From Salinispora fenicalii (GTDB lineage Bacteria > Actinomycetota > Actinomycetes > Mycobacteriales > Micromonosporaceae), in assembly GCF_000514815.1 (NCBI RefSeq), contig NZ_KI911474.1, forward strand, positions 71,584-135,583: a stretch of 64,000 bases of DNA, read 5' to 3'. Below are positions 40,425 through 49,069 of the stretch, one piece after another. The notes under the pieces were generated by a model. The model did no database searches, was not told the origin of the DNA, and worked only from the letters and a program-made list of their open reading frames with translations. The translations under genes and the position numbers were made by a program. Position 1 is the first letter of the stretch; each line of letters opens with the position of its first letter.

Positions 40425-41314
40425 TGCGCGACACCTTCGTCGACACCACCACCGCGCTGCTCGCCGACGACCCGCGCACCGCGTTGGTCCTGGCCGATAT
40501 CTCCGCCGCCCTCTTCGCCCCGGCAGCGGCCCGGCACCCGGACCGGGTCCTGAACGTCGGAATCCGGGAACAGCTGATGGTCGGGGTGGCCGGCGGGCTG
40601 GCGTTGACCGGCCTGCGGCCGATCGTGCACACCTACGCGCCGTTCCTGGTCGAGCGGGCGTACGAGCAGCTCAAGCTCGACCTGGACCACCAGGATGCGA
40701 GCGCGGTGCTGGTCAGCGTGGGCGCCTCGTACGACCGCCCGGAGGCGGGCCGGACCCACCTGTCGCCGGCGGATGTCTCGCTGATCGACACCCTGCACGG
40801 CTGGACGGTGCACGTACCCGGCCACCCCGGCGAGGTGGCGCCGCTGCTACGGACGGCGGTAGCCGCGGAGACCTCGGCGTACCTGCGGTTGTCGGTGCTC
40901 AGCAACGACCGGCCGCTGGGCGGCGATGGAGCGTTGCAGGTGGTGCGGGACGCCGGACCGGGAGCACCCCTGGTGGTGGCCGTCGGGCCGACCCTGGACG
41001 CGTCCACTGCGGCGTTGGCCGACCTGCCTGTCACGGTGGCGTACACCAACCGGCCGCGCCCGTTCGACACCGCCGGGCTCCGCGATCGGGCCGGCACCGA
41101 CGTGATCCTGGTCGAGCCCTACCTCGCCGGGACCTCCAGCCGGGTGGTCTCGGCGGCGCTGGCGGACCGCCCACACCGGCTACTGGCACTCGGCGTCGGG
41201 CGCGAAGAACTCCGACGGTACGGGTCGGCCGACGACCACACCCGCTGGCACGGCCTGGACGCGTCGGGGCTGCGGCGATCGGTGCTGGACTTCGTCTCGC
41301 CGGTACTGCACTGA
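40424..41314 (+). CDS. Transketolase, C-terminal subunit
   Basis: 296 residues. Pyrimidine-binding domain (VLNVGIREQLMVGVAGGLAL, with the conserved catalytic Glu in IREQ), then YAPFLVERAYEQLKLDL and the C-terminal domain (ILVEPYLAGTSSRVVSAAL). Completes the split enzyme with the gene upstream. Ends in a duplicated segment around its stop. Confidence 0.9.
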   Translation: MRDTFVDTTTALLADDPRTALVLADISAALFAPAAARHPDRVLNVGIREQLMVGVAGGLALTGLRPIVHTYAPFLVERAYEQLKLDLDHQDASAVLVSVGASYDRPEAGRTHLSPADVSLIDTLHGWTVHVPGHPGEVAPLLRTAVAAETSAYLRLSVLSNDRPLGGDGALQVVRDAGPGAPLVVAVGPTLDASTAALADLPVTVAYTNRPRPFDTAGLRDRAGTDVILVEPYLAGTSSRVVSAALADRPHRLLALGVGREELRRYGSADDHTRWHGLDASGLRRSVLDFVSPVLH

Positions 41315-41348
41315 CCTTCCGGCACCGCGCTGACCTTCCGGCGCAGCG
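41311..41348. repeat. 19-bp tandem duplication over the transketolase stop
   Basis: CTGACCTTCCGGCACCGCG (41311) and CTGACCTTCCGGCGCAGCG (41330) are adjacent imperfect copies. The TGA stop (41312-41314) is in the first. Convergent gap to the GT2 gene. Confidence 0.75.
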
Positions 41349-41399
41349 GTCAACGGGGGGCGCTCGGCGGGGCAGCGGGGCGAGGGTGGCCCCGGAGAG

Positions 41400-42107
41400 T
41401 CAGCGGGGGGTGGTGCCCGGAGGACGGCGCCGGGCCCGCTCCCGGCCGAGAATCCAGACCGCCTCGACCCCGTCCTTCCAGGTGATCTTCTTGCCCTCCT
41501 CGCGGCCACGGGCCCGGTAGCTGATCGGCACCTCGTACGGGCGGATCCGACGGCGCAGCAGCTTGCCGGTCACCTCCGCCTCCATGCCGAAGCCGCGAGA
41601 GTGAATCTCCAGGGATCGGTACAACTCGATCGGCATCAGCTTGAAGCAGGTCTCCAGGTCGCCGATGTAGGAGTTGAACAGCACGTTGGCCACCATCGTG
41701 ACGCCCTTGTTGCCCATCACGTACCAGAAGCTGTAGGCGCTGTGGCTACCGAAGGTGCGATTACCGTATACGACCTTCGCCCGCCCATCGAGGACCGGCG
41801 CGAGCAGCTTGGCGATGTCCTGCGGGTCGTACTCCAGATCCGCGTCGAGGATCACCATGTACTCACCCTCGGCGTTGTCGACCGCCGTCCGGATGGCCGC
41901 GCCCTTACCGGAGTTACGCGGGTGGGTGATCACACGGACTCGGGCGTCATCGGCCCGGTCCAGGATCTCGCCGGTGCCGTCCCGGCTCCCGTCGTCCACC
42001 ACGACGAGCTCGATCTCGCACGGATAGTCCACCGCGAGCGCCTGCTTCAAGGCATCCGCGATGCGTTCTTCCTCGTTGTAGACCGGCATGAGGATCGAGA
42101 GCTTCAC
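41400..42107 (-). CDS. GT2 glycosyltransferase, dolichol-phosphate-mannose-synthase-like
   Basis: About 235 residues from GTG 42107 (VKLSILMPVYNEEERIADAL), which has a GGGGG site upstream; an in-frame ATG at 42134 is the alternative. GT-A fold: VVVDDGSRDGTGEIL, ILDADLEYDPQDI with the DXD motif, and EVPISYRARGREEGKKITWK typical of polyprenyl-phosphate sugar transferases. It probably makes polyprenyl-P-hexose at the membrane. No membrane helices of its own. Confidence 0.9.
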   Translation of the reverse strand: MKLSILMPVYNEEERIADALKQALAVDYPCEIELVVVDDGSRDGTGEILDRADDARVRVITHPRNSGKGAAIRTAVDNAEGEYMVILDADLEYDPQDIAKLLAPVLDGRAKVVYGNRTFGSHSAYSFWYVMGNKGVTMVANVLFNSYIGDLETCFKLMPIELYRSLEIHSRGFGMEAEVTGKLLRRRIRPYEVPISYRARGREEGKKITWKDGVEAVWILGRERARRRPPGTTPR

Positions 42108-42223
42108 GGATGTTTCCCCCGGTGGGCGCACCATTGGACGCCATAGCGTACCCCGTCAGGCCGTGATCTTGAGGTATCAGCGGCGGTCCGGCGCCATCGT
42201 GCCGAACCGCCGCCGGGGACGCG

Positions 42224-42799
42224 CTACTCGCTCTTGGGCAACACGATCAACCGAGCCTCGCCTTCTTCGCCGTCCTTCGCGCCGGCAACACCGAGCACCC
42301 GGCCAACCTCGATCGCCTCCGGCTGGACCGTCTGGCGACGCTCCACCACCCGAAGCTCCGGCCCGAAGGTCCAGGTCAGCTCGAAGCCATCCGACGACCG
42401 GATGGTCATCGTCTGCTCATCGATCGCGGTAACCTCACCGCGTTGGACGGCTACCGTCCTCGGACCGTCCTCTTTCGTCTGCACCACGACCTCGCCGTGC
42501 ATGGTGTTCTTCCGCAGCAGCACCCGGGCCGGCCGCCGCTTGCGCCACTGTTCCGCCCGTTCCTTCCGGCCCGACTCCGCGTCGGGGGTCGGTGAATCGG
42601 ACGCGGCCACGGGTACGACGTCCATCTCGACGGGGTCCAGACCCAGCGCGGCCAGCGCCTGGCCCTCCACGCCCAGTGCCGCGGCGACCTCGACGGCCTG
42701 CTCTCCGGCCGGCCCGGCCACCTGGGCCGCCCCGCAGCCGCTGAGCCCGAGCGTGACCGCCGCGAGCAGCGTGGTGGCGGCGACTCCCCAACGTGCCAT
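42224..42799 (-). CDS. Lipoprotein of unknown function, DUF5666-like
   Basis: 191 residues from ATG 42799. Signal peptide with lipobox TLGLSGC (~14-20). The mature protein has a charged linker (SGRKERAEQWRKRRPA), then a beta domain with GEVVVQTKEDGPRTVAVQRG and GEVTAIDEQTMTIRSSDGFE, resembling DUF5666. It ends near RLIVLPKSE. It lies just downstream of the histidine kinase and on the same strand, so it may belong to that signalling unit. Confidence 0.75.
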   Translation of the reverse strand: MARWGVAATTLLAAVTLGLSGCGAAQVAGPAGEQAVEVAAALGVEGQALAALGLDPVEMDVVPVAASDSPTPDAESGRKERAEQWRKRRPARVLLRKNTMHGEVVVQTKEDGPRTVAVQRGEVTAIDEQTMTIRSSDGFELTWTFGPELRVVERRQTVQPEAIEVGRVLGVAGAKDGEEGEARLIVLPKSE

Positions 42800-42860
42800 G
42801 ACTCTCCCTCTCGTCCCTGTGGGTGGAAGTCCAGCCTGGTCGGTCTCGGCGAGCGCAGCG

Positions 42861-44309
42861 TCAGGCTGAGGTTCGGATCTGGTAAGGATCTGGCGGCAGC
42901 GAGACGACGAACGCGGCCCCGCCCTCGGCCGCGTGCCCCGCGCTGATCTCCCCACCGAGCCGCCGGACCAGGCCGGCGGCGAGGGCCAGGCCCAGCCCAC
43001 TACCGACCTTGCGCACTCCCCGGTACCGCTGATGCAGGGCACCCCGCTCGAAGACCACCGCCAGGTCGTCGTCGGTCAGACCGGGGCCGCCGTCCCGGAC
43101 CTCGATCACCCCGCCCGCGGCCGGGTCCACGCCGGCCCACCGGGTCGCGAGGACCACCGGCGCCCCCGGCGGCACCACCCGCAGCGCATTCTCCAGCAGC
43201 CCATCCACCACCTGCCGAATCCGCCCCGGATCGGTGTACACCGGCACCGCTCGATCCGGCGCCTCGACCCGGAACGCCACCGAGACGGCCGCGCACCGCG
43301 CCGCCCACGTCCGCTCCGCCTCCGCGGCCAGCCGAACCAGGTCGACCCGTACCGGCTCCAGCGGAAAGTCCACGGCCTCCAGCCGGGCCAGGGCCAGCAG
43401 ATCCCGTACCAGCCGATCCAGGTGCTCCGCCTCGGTCAGCACAGTGCGCCCGGTTCCGGCCACCTCCGCCGAGTCGATCACCCCGTCCGCCAGGGCCTCC
43501 GCGTACCCTCGGATGGCGGTCAGCGGGGTCCGCAGCTCGTGCGAGACGGAGAGCAGGAACTCCCGCTGCCGTCCCTCGCTGGTGGCGAGCGCGGCAGCCA
43601 GGCCGTTCAGGGCCTCCGCCAGGTCCGCCACCTCGTGCGGGGGCTCCACCGGGACGCGGACCGCACGCTCGCCGGACCGCAGCCGCGTGGCGGCGTCCGC
43701 CGCCCGCCGGATCGGCCGGGCCAGGCGACGGGCGAGAAGTACACCGGCGACCAGCCCGGCCGCTAGCCCGGCAAGCAGGGGCAGCCAGAGGCTCTGGGCG
43801 ACCTGCCGCCACATGCCGCCGAGCGAGCCGGCCCGCGCGAGCACCACCCCGTCGCCGCCGGGCAGGGCCCGCCCCTGCACCAGCGCCGGCCGGCCGGCGA
43901 CCGAACGCCGGCCGGCGACGTGCCGGCCCTCGGCGATCCGTTGCACGACCTGGACCGGCAGCCCCGGCCGATCCACCACCCCGTTCCGCACCAGGTACGC
44001 CTCGATGCCCTGCGCCCGCAGTTGCCGCAGCAGCCGGTCCTCGTCCACGGTGCGCGGGGTGTCCAGGCGACTGCGCAGCGCCTCGGCGGCGAGTCGGGAC
44101 TGGGCGGCCAACGCCTGCTGCTCGCGGTGTTCCACCCCGCGGACCGCGAGCGGCACCGCGACGATCGCGGTGACCAGGACCGAGACCAGCGCGACCGCGC
44201 AGGTCACCAGCACCGCCCGGACGGTCAGGGTCGGCCCGCGTCGGATACGGGCGGGCCGTCGGGCGCCGGCCGCCGGCCCGGTCGGCGGGTCGATCCGGTA
44301 CTCACGCAT
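42861..44309 (-). CDS. Sensor histidine kinase
   Basis: 482 residues. Two membrane helices (~28-52 and ~167-190) enclose an extracellular sensor with no Cys. HAMP (~190-240), H-box LLSVSHELRTPLTAIRGYAE, N-box LLENALRVVPPG, and G-boxes DGGPGLTDDDLAV and GSGLGLALAAGLVRRLGG. Overlaps the response-regulator gene by 8 bp. Signal unknown. Confidence 0.93.
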   Translation of the reverse strand: MREYRIDPPTGPAAGARRPARIRRGPTLTVRAVLVTCAVALVSVLVTAIVAVPLAVRGVEHREQQALAAQSRLAAEALRSRLDTPRTVDEDRLLRQLRAQGIEAYLVRNGVVDRPGLPVQVVQRIAEGRHVAGRRSVAGRPALVQGRALPGGDGVVLARAGSLGGMWRQVAQSLWLPLLAGLAAGLVAGVLLARRLARPIRRAADAATRLRSGERAVRVPVEPPHEVADLAEALNGLAAALATSEGRQREFLLSVSHELRTPLTAIRGYAEALADGVIDSAEVAGTGRTVLTEAEHLDRLVRDLLALARLEAVDFPLEPVRVDLVRLAAEAERTWAARCAAVSVAFRVEAPDRAVPVYTDPGRIRQVVDGLLENALRVVPPGAPVVLATRWAGVDPAAGGVIEVRDGGPGLTDDDLAVVFERGALHQRYRGVRKVGSGLGLALAAGLVRRLGGEISAGHAAEGGAAFVVSLPPDPYQIRTSA

Positions 44310-44988
44310 CGACGGCGTACCCCACCCCCCGATGGGTACGGATCACACTCGCCGCGCCGAGCTTCGCGCGGACCTGCGCCACGTGCACATCAACGGTTCG
44401 GGTGCCCGCGGGCACGGCGTACCCCCACACCCCGGCGAGCAGTTCCTCCCGGGTGAACACGCGGCCCGGGCGGGCCATCAGGTGGGCGAGCAGGTCAAAC
44501 TCGGTGGAGGTCAGCTGTACCGGACCTCCCGCCGCGGTCACCGTACGGCGGTCGGGGTCGAGCGTGACCGCGCCGACGATCCGCGGCTGGCCCGGCGGCG
44601 GCCCGGTGACCCGGCGCAGCACCGCCCGTACCCGAGCCACCAGTTCCCGCGGGCTGAACGGCTTGGTGACGTAGTCGTCAGCGCCGAGTTCGAGCCCGAC
44701 GATGCGGTCCACCTCGTCGTCGCGCGCGGTGAGAAAGATGACCGGTGTCCAGTCTCCGGCCTCGCGCAGCTGGCGGCAGATATCGGTGCCGGGGAGACCG
44801 GGCAGCGCGATGTCGAGAACACAGGCGACCGGCCGGAGTCGGCGGGCGGCGGCGAGGCCGGCGTCACCGTCCCGCTCCAGATGCACGCCGAACCCGTCCC
44901 GGGCCAGATAGAGCCGGACCAGATCGGCGATGGCCGGTTCGTCCTCGACGAGGAGGACGAGCCCGCGATGCGGCGCGTCAACGGTCAC
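44302..44988 (-). CDS. OmpR-family response regulator
   Basis: 228 residues. Receiver domain with acidic pair DEP near residue 17, phospho-acceptor in VACVLDIALPGLPG, and Lys in DDYVTKPFSPRELV. The winged-helix output domain follows (LTSTEFDLLAHLMARPGRVF, VIRTHRGVGYAVDA). First gene of the unit with the kinase. Targets unknown. Confidence 0.94.
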   Translation of the reverse strand: MTVDAPHRGLVLLVEDEPAIADLVRLYLARDGFGVHLERDGDAGLAAARRLRPVACVLDIALPGLPGTDICRQLREAGDWTPVIFLTARDDEVDRIVGLELGADDYVTKPFSPRELVARVRAVLRRVTGPPPGQPRIVGAVTLDPDRRTVTAAGGPVQLTSTEFDLLAHLMARPGRVFTREELLAGVWGYAVPAGTRTVDVHVAQVRAKLGAASVIRTHRGVGYAVDA

Positions 44989-45057
44989 CGGCTCATGATG
45001 GCCGATCGGGACGGCGCGGCCTCGCTCGGGACGTGTTCGGGTTCGGTAAGGAAACGG

Positions 45058-45573
45058 TCAGCGGACGGTGGCGGGTCGGAAAGTGGTCGGCCGGACCGGG
45101 GCCGGACCGGGGTCACCGATCGTGGCGACCAGCCGCTCGTGGGCGGTCCGGATGCGGGTGCGGAAGGCGTGGTTGAGCAGTTCGTCGAGCTGCCACACCT
45201 GCTTCGGGTGCCGAGTCCGGATGACGAACCGCTCCCGAACGCCGTCGATGGCGGTAGCGGCCAGCTCCAGGCAGTGCAGCCGTGGGTCCGGACCCCAGGT
45301 GACGTTGCTCAGCTCGCGCAGTTCGGTGTTGAGGTGCAGGCGGAGCCGGTGCAGCACCCGGGTCTGCCGGGTGACGACCAGCCGTCGGTGGGTCAGCAGC
45401 AGGAGGTATTCGCCGGCGGTGGACCGGTTCGGGCAGCTGCACCGGGTGACTAGGATGGGGGCGTCACCCGAGCCGACGCAGCGCCGAAAGACAGGCATGT
45501 GTCGACTGGCGGTCTGGGTCGCGATACCAGCCTCGGCCGCAGCGGGAAGGAACGTTCGGGAGAAGACGTCCAT
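45058..45573 (-). CDS. Conserved hypothetical protein
   Basis: 171 residues from ATG 45573 (MDVFSRTFLPAAAEAGIATQ); an upstream in-frame start at 45681 is less natural. Segments RHMPVFRRCVGSGDAP and LLLTHRRLVVTRQTRVLHRL look like a PH-like beta fold. No membrane segment. I know similar proteins in Micromonosporaceae without a function. Confidence 0.7.
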   Translation of the reverse strand: MDVFSRTFLPAAAEAGIATQTASRHMPVFRRCVGSGDAPILVTRCSCPNRSTAGEYLLLLTHRRLVVTRQTRVLHRLRLHLNTELRELSNVTWGPDPRLHCLELAATAIDGVRERFVIRTRHPKQVWQLDELLNHAFRTRIRTAHERLVATIGDPGPAPVRPTTFRPATVR

Positions 45574-45697
45574 GCCCTGACCAACGACGCCCCGGCGCGG
45601 GATGATATGGGCGAGACGGTCGAACCTTGCATCTTCCATGCGCCGGAGCGGATCCGCCCACTGGGACGGATCATGCCCCACCGGGAGGCGGGGTGGT

Positions 45698-46870
45698 TCA
45701 GAGCAGTTCGACGATGGTCGCGTTGGCCATGCCGCCGCCCTCGCACATGGTTTGCAGGCCGTACCGGATGTTCTCGTCTCGCATGTGCGCCAGCATGGTG
45801 GTCATGATCCGGGCCCCGGATCCGCCGAGCGGATGCCCGAGGGCGATGGCGCCGCCGCGCGGGTTCAGCCGCTGCGGGTCGGCCTCGGTCTCCGCGAGCC
45901 AGGCCAGCGGCACCGGGGCGAACGCCTCGTTGACCTCGTACACCCCGATCTCCTCGATGCCCAGCCCCGCCCGGCGCAGCACCTTGGCGGTGGCCGGAAT
46001 GGGCGCGGTCAACATGGCTACCGGGTCGTCGGCGCAGACCACAGCGGTGTGGATGCGGGCGAGCGGGCGCAGGCCGTGCCGGCCGGCCCACTCGGCGGTG
46101 GTGACGGCGAGCGCCGCCGCGCCGTCGGAGATCTGGGACGCGGACCCGGCGGTCACCACGCCGTCGACCTGGAATGGGGTGGCGAGCTCGGCCAGCTTCG
46201 CCAGTGACGTGTCGCGCCGGATGCCCTCGTCGGCGGCGACCGTGCCCCCGTCGGCGAGGTGGACCGGCGCCAGCTCGGCATCGAACGCGCCGGCATCCTG
46301 CGCCGCGCCCGCCTTCTCGTGGCTGGCGAGGGCGAACTCGTCGAGCTGGGTGCGGGTCAGCCGCCACCGGCGGGCAATCAGCTCCGCCCCGACGCCCTGG
46401 CTGAACGGGAGCGGGTCATCCTCCGCCACCCCCGCCACACCCCGATAACGGTCCAGGATCGCCGCGCTGAACGGCGTGCCCCCGGCCACGCTGGAGCCCA
46501 TCGGCACCCGGGTCATCGACTCGACCCCGCCCGCTACCACCAGGTCAGCCTGCCCGGAGAGCACGGTCGCGGCGGCAAAGTGCAGGGCTTGCTGGCTGGA
46601 CCCGCACTGCCGGTCGAGCGTGGTGCCGGGAACCGTCTCGGGCCAGCCGGCCGCGAGGACGGCGTTGCGGGCAACGTTCCACGACTGCTCGCCGACCTGC
46701 GAGACGCAGCCCCAGAAGACGTCGTCCACCTGACCCGGATCGATGCCGGTCCGCTCGGTGAGGGCGCGCAGCACGTGCGCCGACAAGTCGACCGGGTGTA
46801 CGTCGGCGAGGCTTCCCTTGCGCCGCCCGACGGGGGTGCGTACGGCGCCGACGATGACTGCGTCACTCAT
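45698..46870 (-). CDS. Acetyl-CoA C-acyltransferase (thiolase)
   Basis: 390 residues, thiolase fold. The nucleophile Cys is in TLDRQCGSSQQALHFAA, the His in GGAIALGHPLGGSGAR, and the second Cys in CEGGGMANATIVE at the C-terminus. Catalyses thiolytic cleavage or condensation of acyl-CoA. No beta-oxidation partner genes are adjacent, so biosynthetic versus degradative use cannot be told. Confidence 0.93.
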   Translation of the reverse strand: MSDAVIVGAVRTPVGRRKGSLADVHPVDLSAHVLRALTERTGIDPGQVDDVFWGCVSQVGEQSWNVARNAVLAAGWPETVPGTTLDRQCGSSQQALHFAAATVLSGQADLVVAGGVESMTRVPMGSSVAGGTPFSAAILDRYRGVAGVAEDDPLPFSQGVGAELIARRWRLTRTQLDEFALASHEKAGAAQDAGAFDAELAPVHLADGGTVAADEGIRRDTSLAKLAELATPFQVDGVVTAGSASQISDGAAALAVTTAEWAGRHGLRPLARIHTAVVCADDPVAMLTAPIPATAKVLRRAGLGIEEIGVYEVNEAFAPVPLAWLAETEADPQRLNPRGGAIALGHPLGGSGARIMTTMLAHMRDENIRYGLQTMCEGGGMANATIVELL

Positions 46871-46938
46871 AACTACTCCCCGGTAACTTGGCTTGGCATC
46901 GATGGTACGCGGCCCACCCGGTCGCCCGCCGCACTGGC

Positions 46939-47382
46939 ATGCTGGGAGATGTGGATACGACTTCGCCCGGTACCCGGCAGTGGCGAGTCCCGGCCGCCCT
47001 GCCGGCGGTCAAGACCGGCGGGGCCGGGGCCCTGGTCGCGCTCGGTCTCCTGCTCGATGACGGTGACCCGGTCCGGCTCACTCTGGCCGTGCTGGCCGCG
47101 GCCGCACTCCTGATCTGGGCAGCGCGCGACTTGCTGGCACCGGTCCGCCTCGCGGTCGATCCGGAAGGGCTGACGGTGGTCAGCGGCTTCGCGGGCCGCC
47201 GGCGGCTGCCGTGGTCGCAGGTGGCGGAGATCCGGGTGGACCGGCGGGCCCGGCTCGGCCGATCGAACGCGGCCCTGGAGGTGGATGCCGGCGAGACACT
47301 GCACCTGTTCGGCCGGTTCGACCTGGACGCTGACCCAGTTGATGTCGCGGCGCAGCTACGGGCGGCCCGCCCGACCCGGTAG
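46939..47382 (+). CDS. PH-domain membrane-associated protein
   Basis: 147 residues from ATG 46939 (46888 also in frame). Two hydrophobic segments near ~23-39 and ~42-58, then a bacterial PH domain (VDPEGLTVVSGFAGRRRLPW, SQVAEIRVDRRARLG, ETLHLFGRF). Typical of short actinomycete bPH_6 proteins. Function unknown. Confidence 0.78.
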   Translation: MLGDVDTTSPGTRQWRVPAALPAVKTGGAGALVALGLLLDDGDPVRLTLAVLAAAALLIWAARDLLAPVRLAVDPEGLTVVSGFAGRRRLPWSQVAEIRVDRRARLGRSNAALEVDAGETLHLFGRFDLDADPVDVAAQLRAARPTR

Positions 47383-47409
47383 TACCGGGCCGGGCAACCA
47401 CGCTGGGCC

Positions 47410-47462
47410 GGCGGTGATCGGTCCGGCGAGCGATCGGAACGGCGGTGATCGGTCAGGCGAGC
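47410..47462. repeat. 22-bp repeat near the rhomboid stop
   Basis: GGCGGTGATCGGTC followed by C/A then GGCGAGC is present at 47410-47431 and 47441-47462 (one mismatch, 31-bp period). The second copy contains the rhomboid stop (TCA, 47453). Convergent gap. Confidence 0.75.
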
Positions 47463-48364
47463 AGGGTCGCGGTCCGGATCAGGGCCAGGCCGAGCAGGGC
47501 CACCACGAGTACCGTCCCGCCGCCCACCTGCACCATCGTGCGTCGCGACCGCGGGGCGTGGGCGAGGATGAAGGCCATCAGGCCGCCGACCACGAGACCG
47601 CCCAGGTGACCCGGGATCGAAATCCCCGGCACGGTCACCGTGAAGACCAGGTTGATCACCAGGATCGGGAGCACCTGGGAGACATCCCGCCCCAATCGCC
47701 GGCCGATGACGAACAAGGCCGCGAAGAGCCCGAAGACGGCCGTGGAGGCGCCCGCGGTGGCCGCGTTCGGCGCGCTGAACAGGTAGGCCGCGACGTTCCC
47801 GCCGAGACCGGCGATCAGATAGAGAGCCAAAAACCGGGCCGGGCCGAGACTCGCCTCCAGGGTTCGGCCGAGGATCCACAACGCGTACATGTTCAGCAGC
47901 AGGTGGATCACGCCGTAGTGCAGGAACATCGCGGTGACCAGGCGGTACCACTCGCCATCGGCGACGCCACCCACGGTGCCGTCGGGAAAGACCGCGAGTC
48001 CGATCACGGCTCCCCACTCGGTCAACGGCGTGCTGCCGCCGAGTAGGCCGCCGAAGCCGGAGCCCCCCACCACCGCGTCGCCACCCCGGTCGGTGCCGAT
48101 GGAGAGCAGCATCACCAGGGCGTTGAACGCGATCAACGCCTTGGTGACGTAGCCGTGTTGGCCGGCGAGACCACCACCGAAGGCGGTACGCGCCGGCCGC
48201 ACGCTGCGGCGCCCTTCATTGACGCACTCCGGGCACTGGAAGCCCACCGAGGCCTCGCGCATGCAGTCCGGACAGATGACCCGGTCGCAACGGTTGCACC
48301 GGATGTATGCCTCCCGACCGGGGTGGCGGTAGCAGACCGGGGTGGTCGGTGGTGATTCGCTCAC
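47453..48364 (-). CDS. Rhomboid-family intramembrane protease
   Basis: 303 residues. An N-terminal B-box-like zinc finger (CYRHPGREAYIRC, CDRVICPDC, CPEC) precedes the membrane domain of six to seven helices. HYGVIHLLLNMYALWILG carries the conserved His/Asn pair. The catalytic Ser is in GASTAVFG and the His in IPGHLGGLVVGG. Substrate unknown. Confidence 0.93.
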   Translation of the reverse strand: MSESPPTTPVCYRHPGREAYIRCNRCDRVICPDCMREASVGFQCPECVNEGRRSVRPARTAFGGGLAGQHGYVTKALIAFNALVMLLSIGTDRGGDAVVGGSGFGGLLGGSTPLTEWGAVIGLAVFPDGTVGGVADGEWYRLVTAMFLHYGVIHLLLNMYALWILGRTLEASLGPARFLALYLIAGLGGNVAAYLFSAPNAATAGASTAVFGLFAALFVIGRRLGRDVSQVLPILVINLVFTVTVPGISIPGHLGGLVVGGLMAFILAHAPRSRRTMVQVGGGTVLVVALLGLALIRTATLLA

Positions 48365-48421
48365 CGGACAACCCAGGTACCCGAGCGCTCAGTCATGCGA
48401 GCAAAGGTACCTGGTCCGCCT

Positions 48422-48952
48422 TCAGGAGCCGGTGCGCTCAATCTCGACCCGCTCGATAACGACGTCGCGCAGCGGGCGATCCTCGGGGTCCGTTGGGGTG
48501 TTGGCGATCGCGTCAACGACCTTCACCGACTCCTCGTCGGCGACCTGTCCGAAGATGGTGTGCCGGTTGTTCAGGTGCGGGGTCGGCGCCACCGTGATGA
48601 AGAACTGCGAACCGTTGGTGCCCGGCCCGGAATTCGCCATCGCCAGCAGGTACGGCCGGTCGAACCGCAGCTCGGGGTGGAACTCGTCGGCGAACGTGTA
48701 GCCCGGGCCGCCCCGGCCGGTGCCGCTCGGGTCACCCATCTGAATCATGAAACCGCTGATCACGCGATGCGAGATGGTGCCGTCGAAGTACGGGCCGCTG
48801 CCCGGCTGACGGGTCCGCGGGTCGGTGTACTGCCGGGTACCTTCGGCCAACTCCACGAAGTTGCGAACGGTTTTCGGCGCGTGGTTTGGAAAGAGCTGCA
48901 GCCGAATTGGGCCGGCGTTGGTGTGCAGGGTGGCGTAGAGATCCTCGGCCAC
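48422..48952 (-). CDS. Cyclophilin-type peptidyl-prolyl isomerase
   Basis: 176 residues, one cyclophilin domain: VRNFVELAEGT, FDGTISHRVISGFMIQMGDP (active-site Arg), GPGTNGSQFFITVAPTPHLN and HTIFGQV. No signal peptide, so cytosolic. Helps protein folding. Confidence 0.95.
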   Translation of the reverse strand: MAEDLYATLHTNAGPIRLQLFPNHAPKTVRNFVELAEGTRQYTDPRTRQPGSGPYFDGTISHRVISGFMIQMGDPSGTGRGGPGYTFADEFHPELRFDRPYLLAMANSGPGTNGSQFFITVAPTPHLNNRHTIFGQVADEESVKVVDAIANTPTDPEDRPLRDVVIERVEIERTGS

Positions 48953-49069
48953 GGGTACTCCTCACTCGTTGTTCAGTTCCATGCGGATCCTCCCATGTGC
49001 CCGATCTGGCCATGCGGAGGCATCCGAAGGTGGAGGATGACGAAGGGACAACTCCGAGGAGGTGGGACC

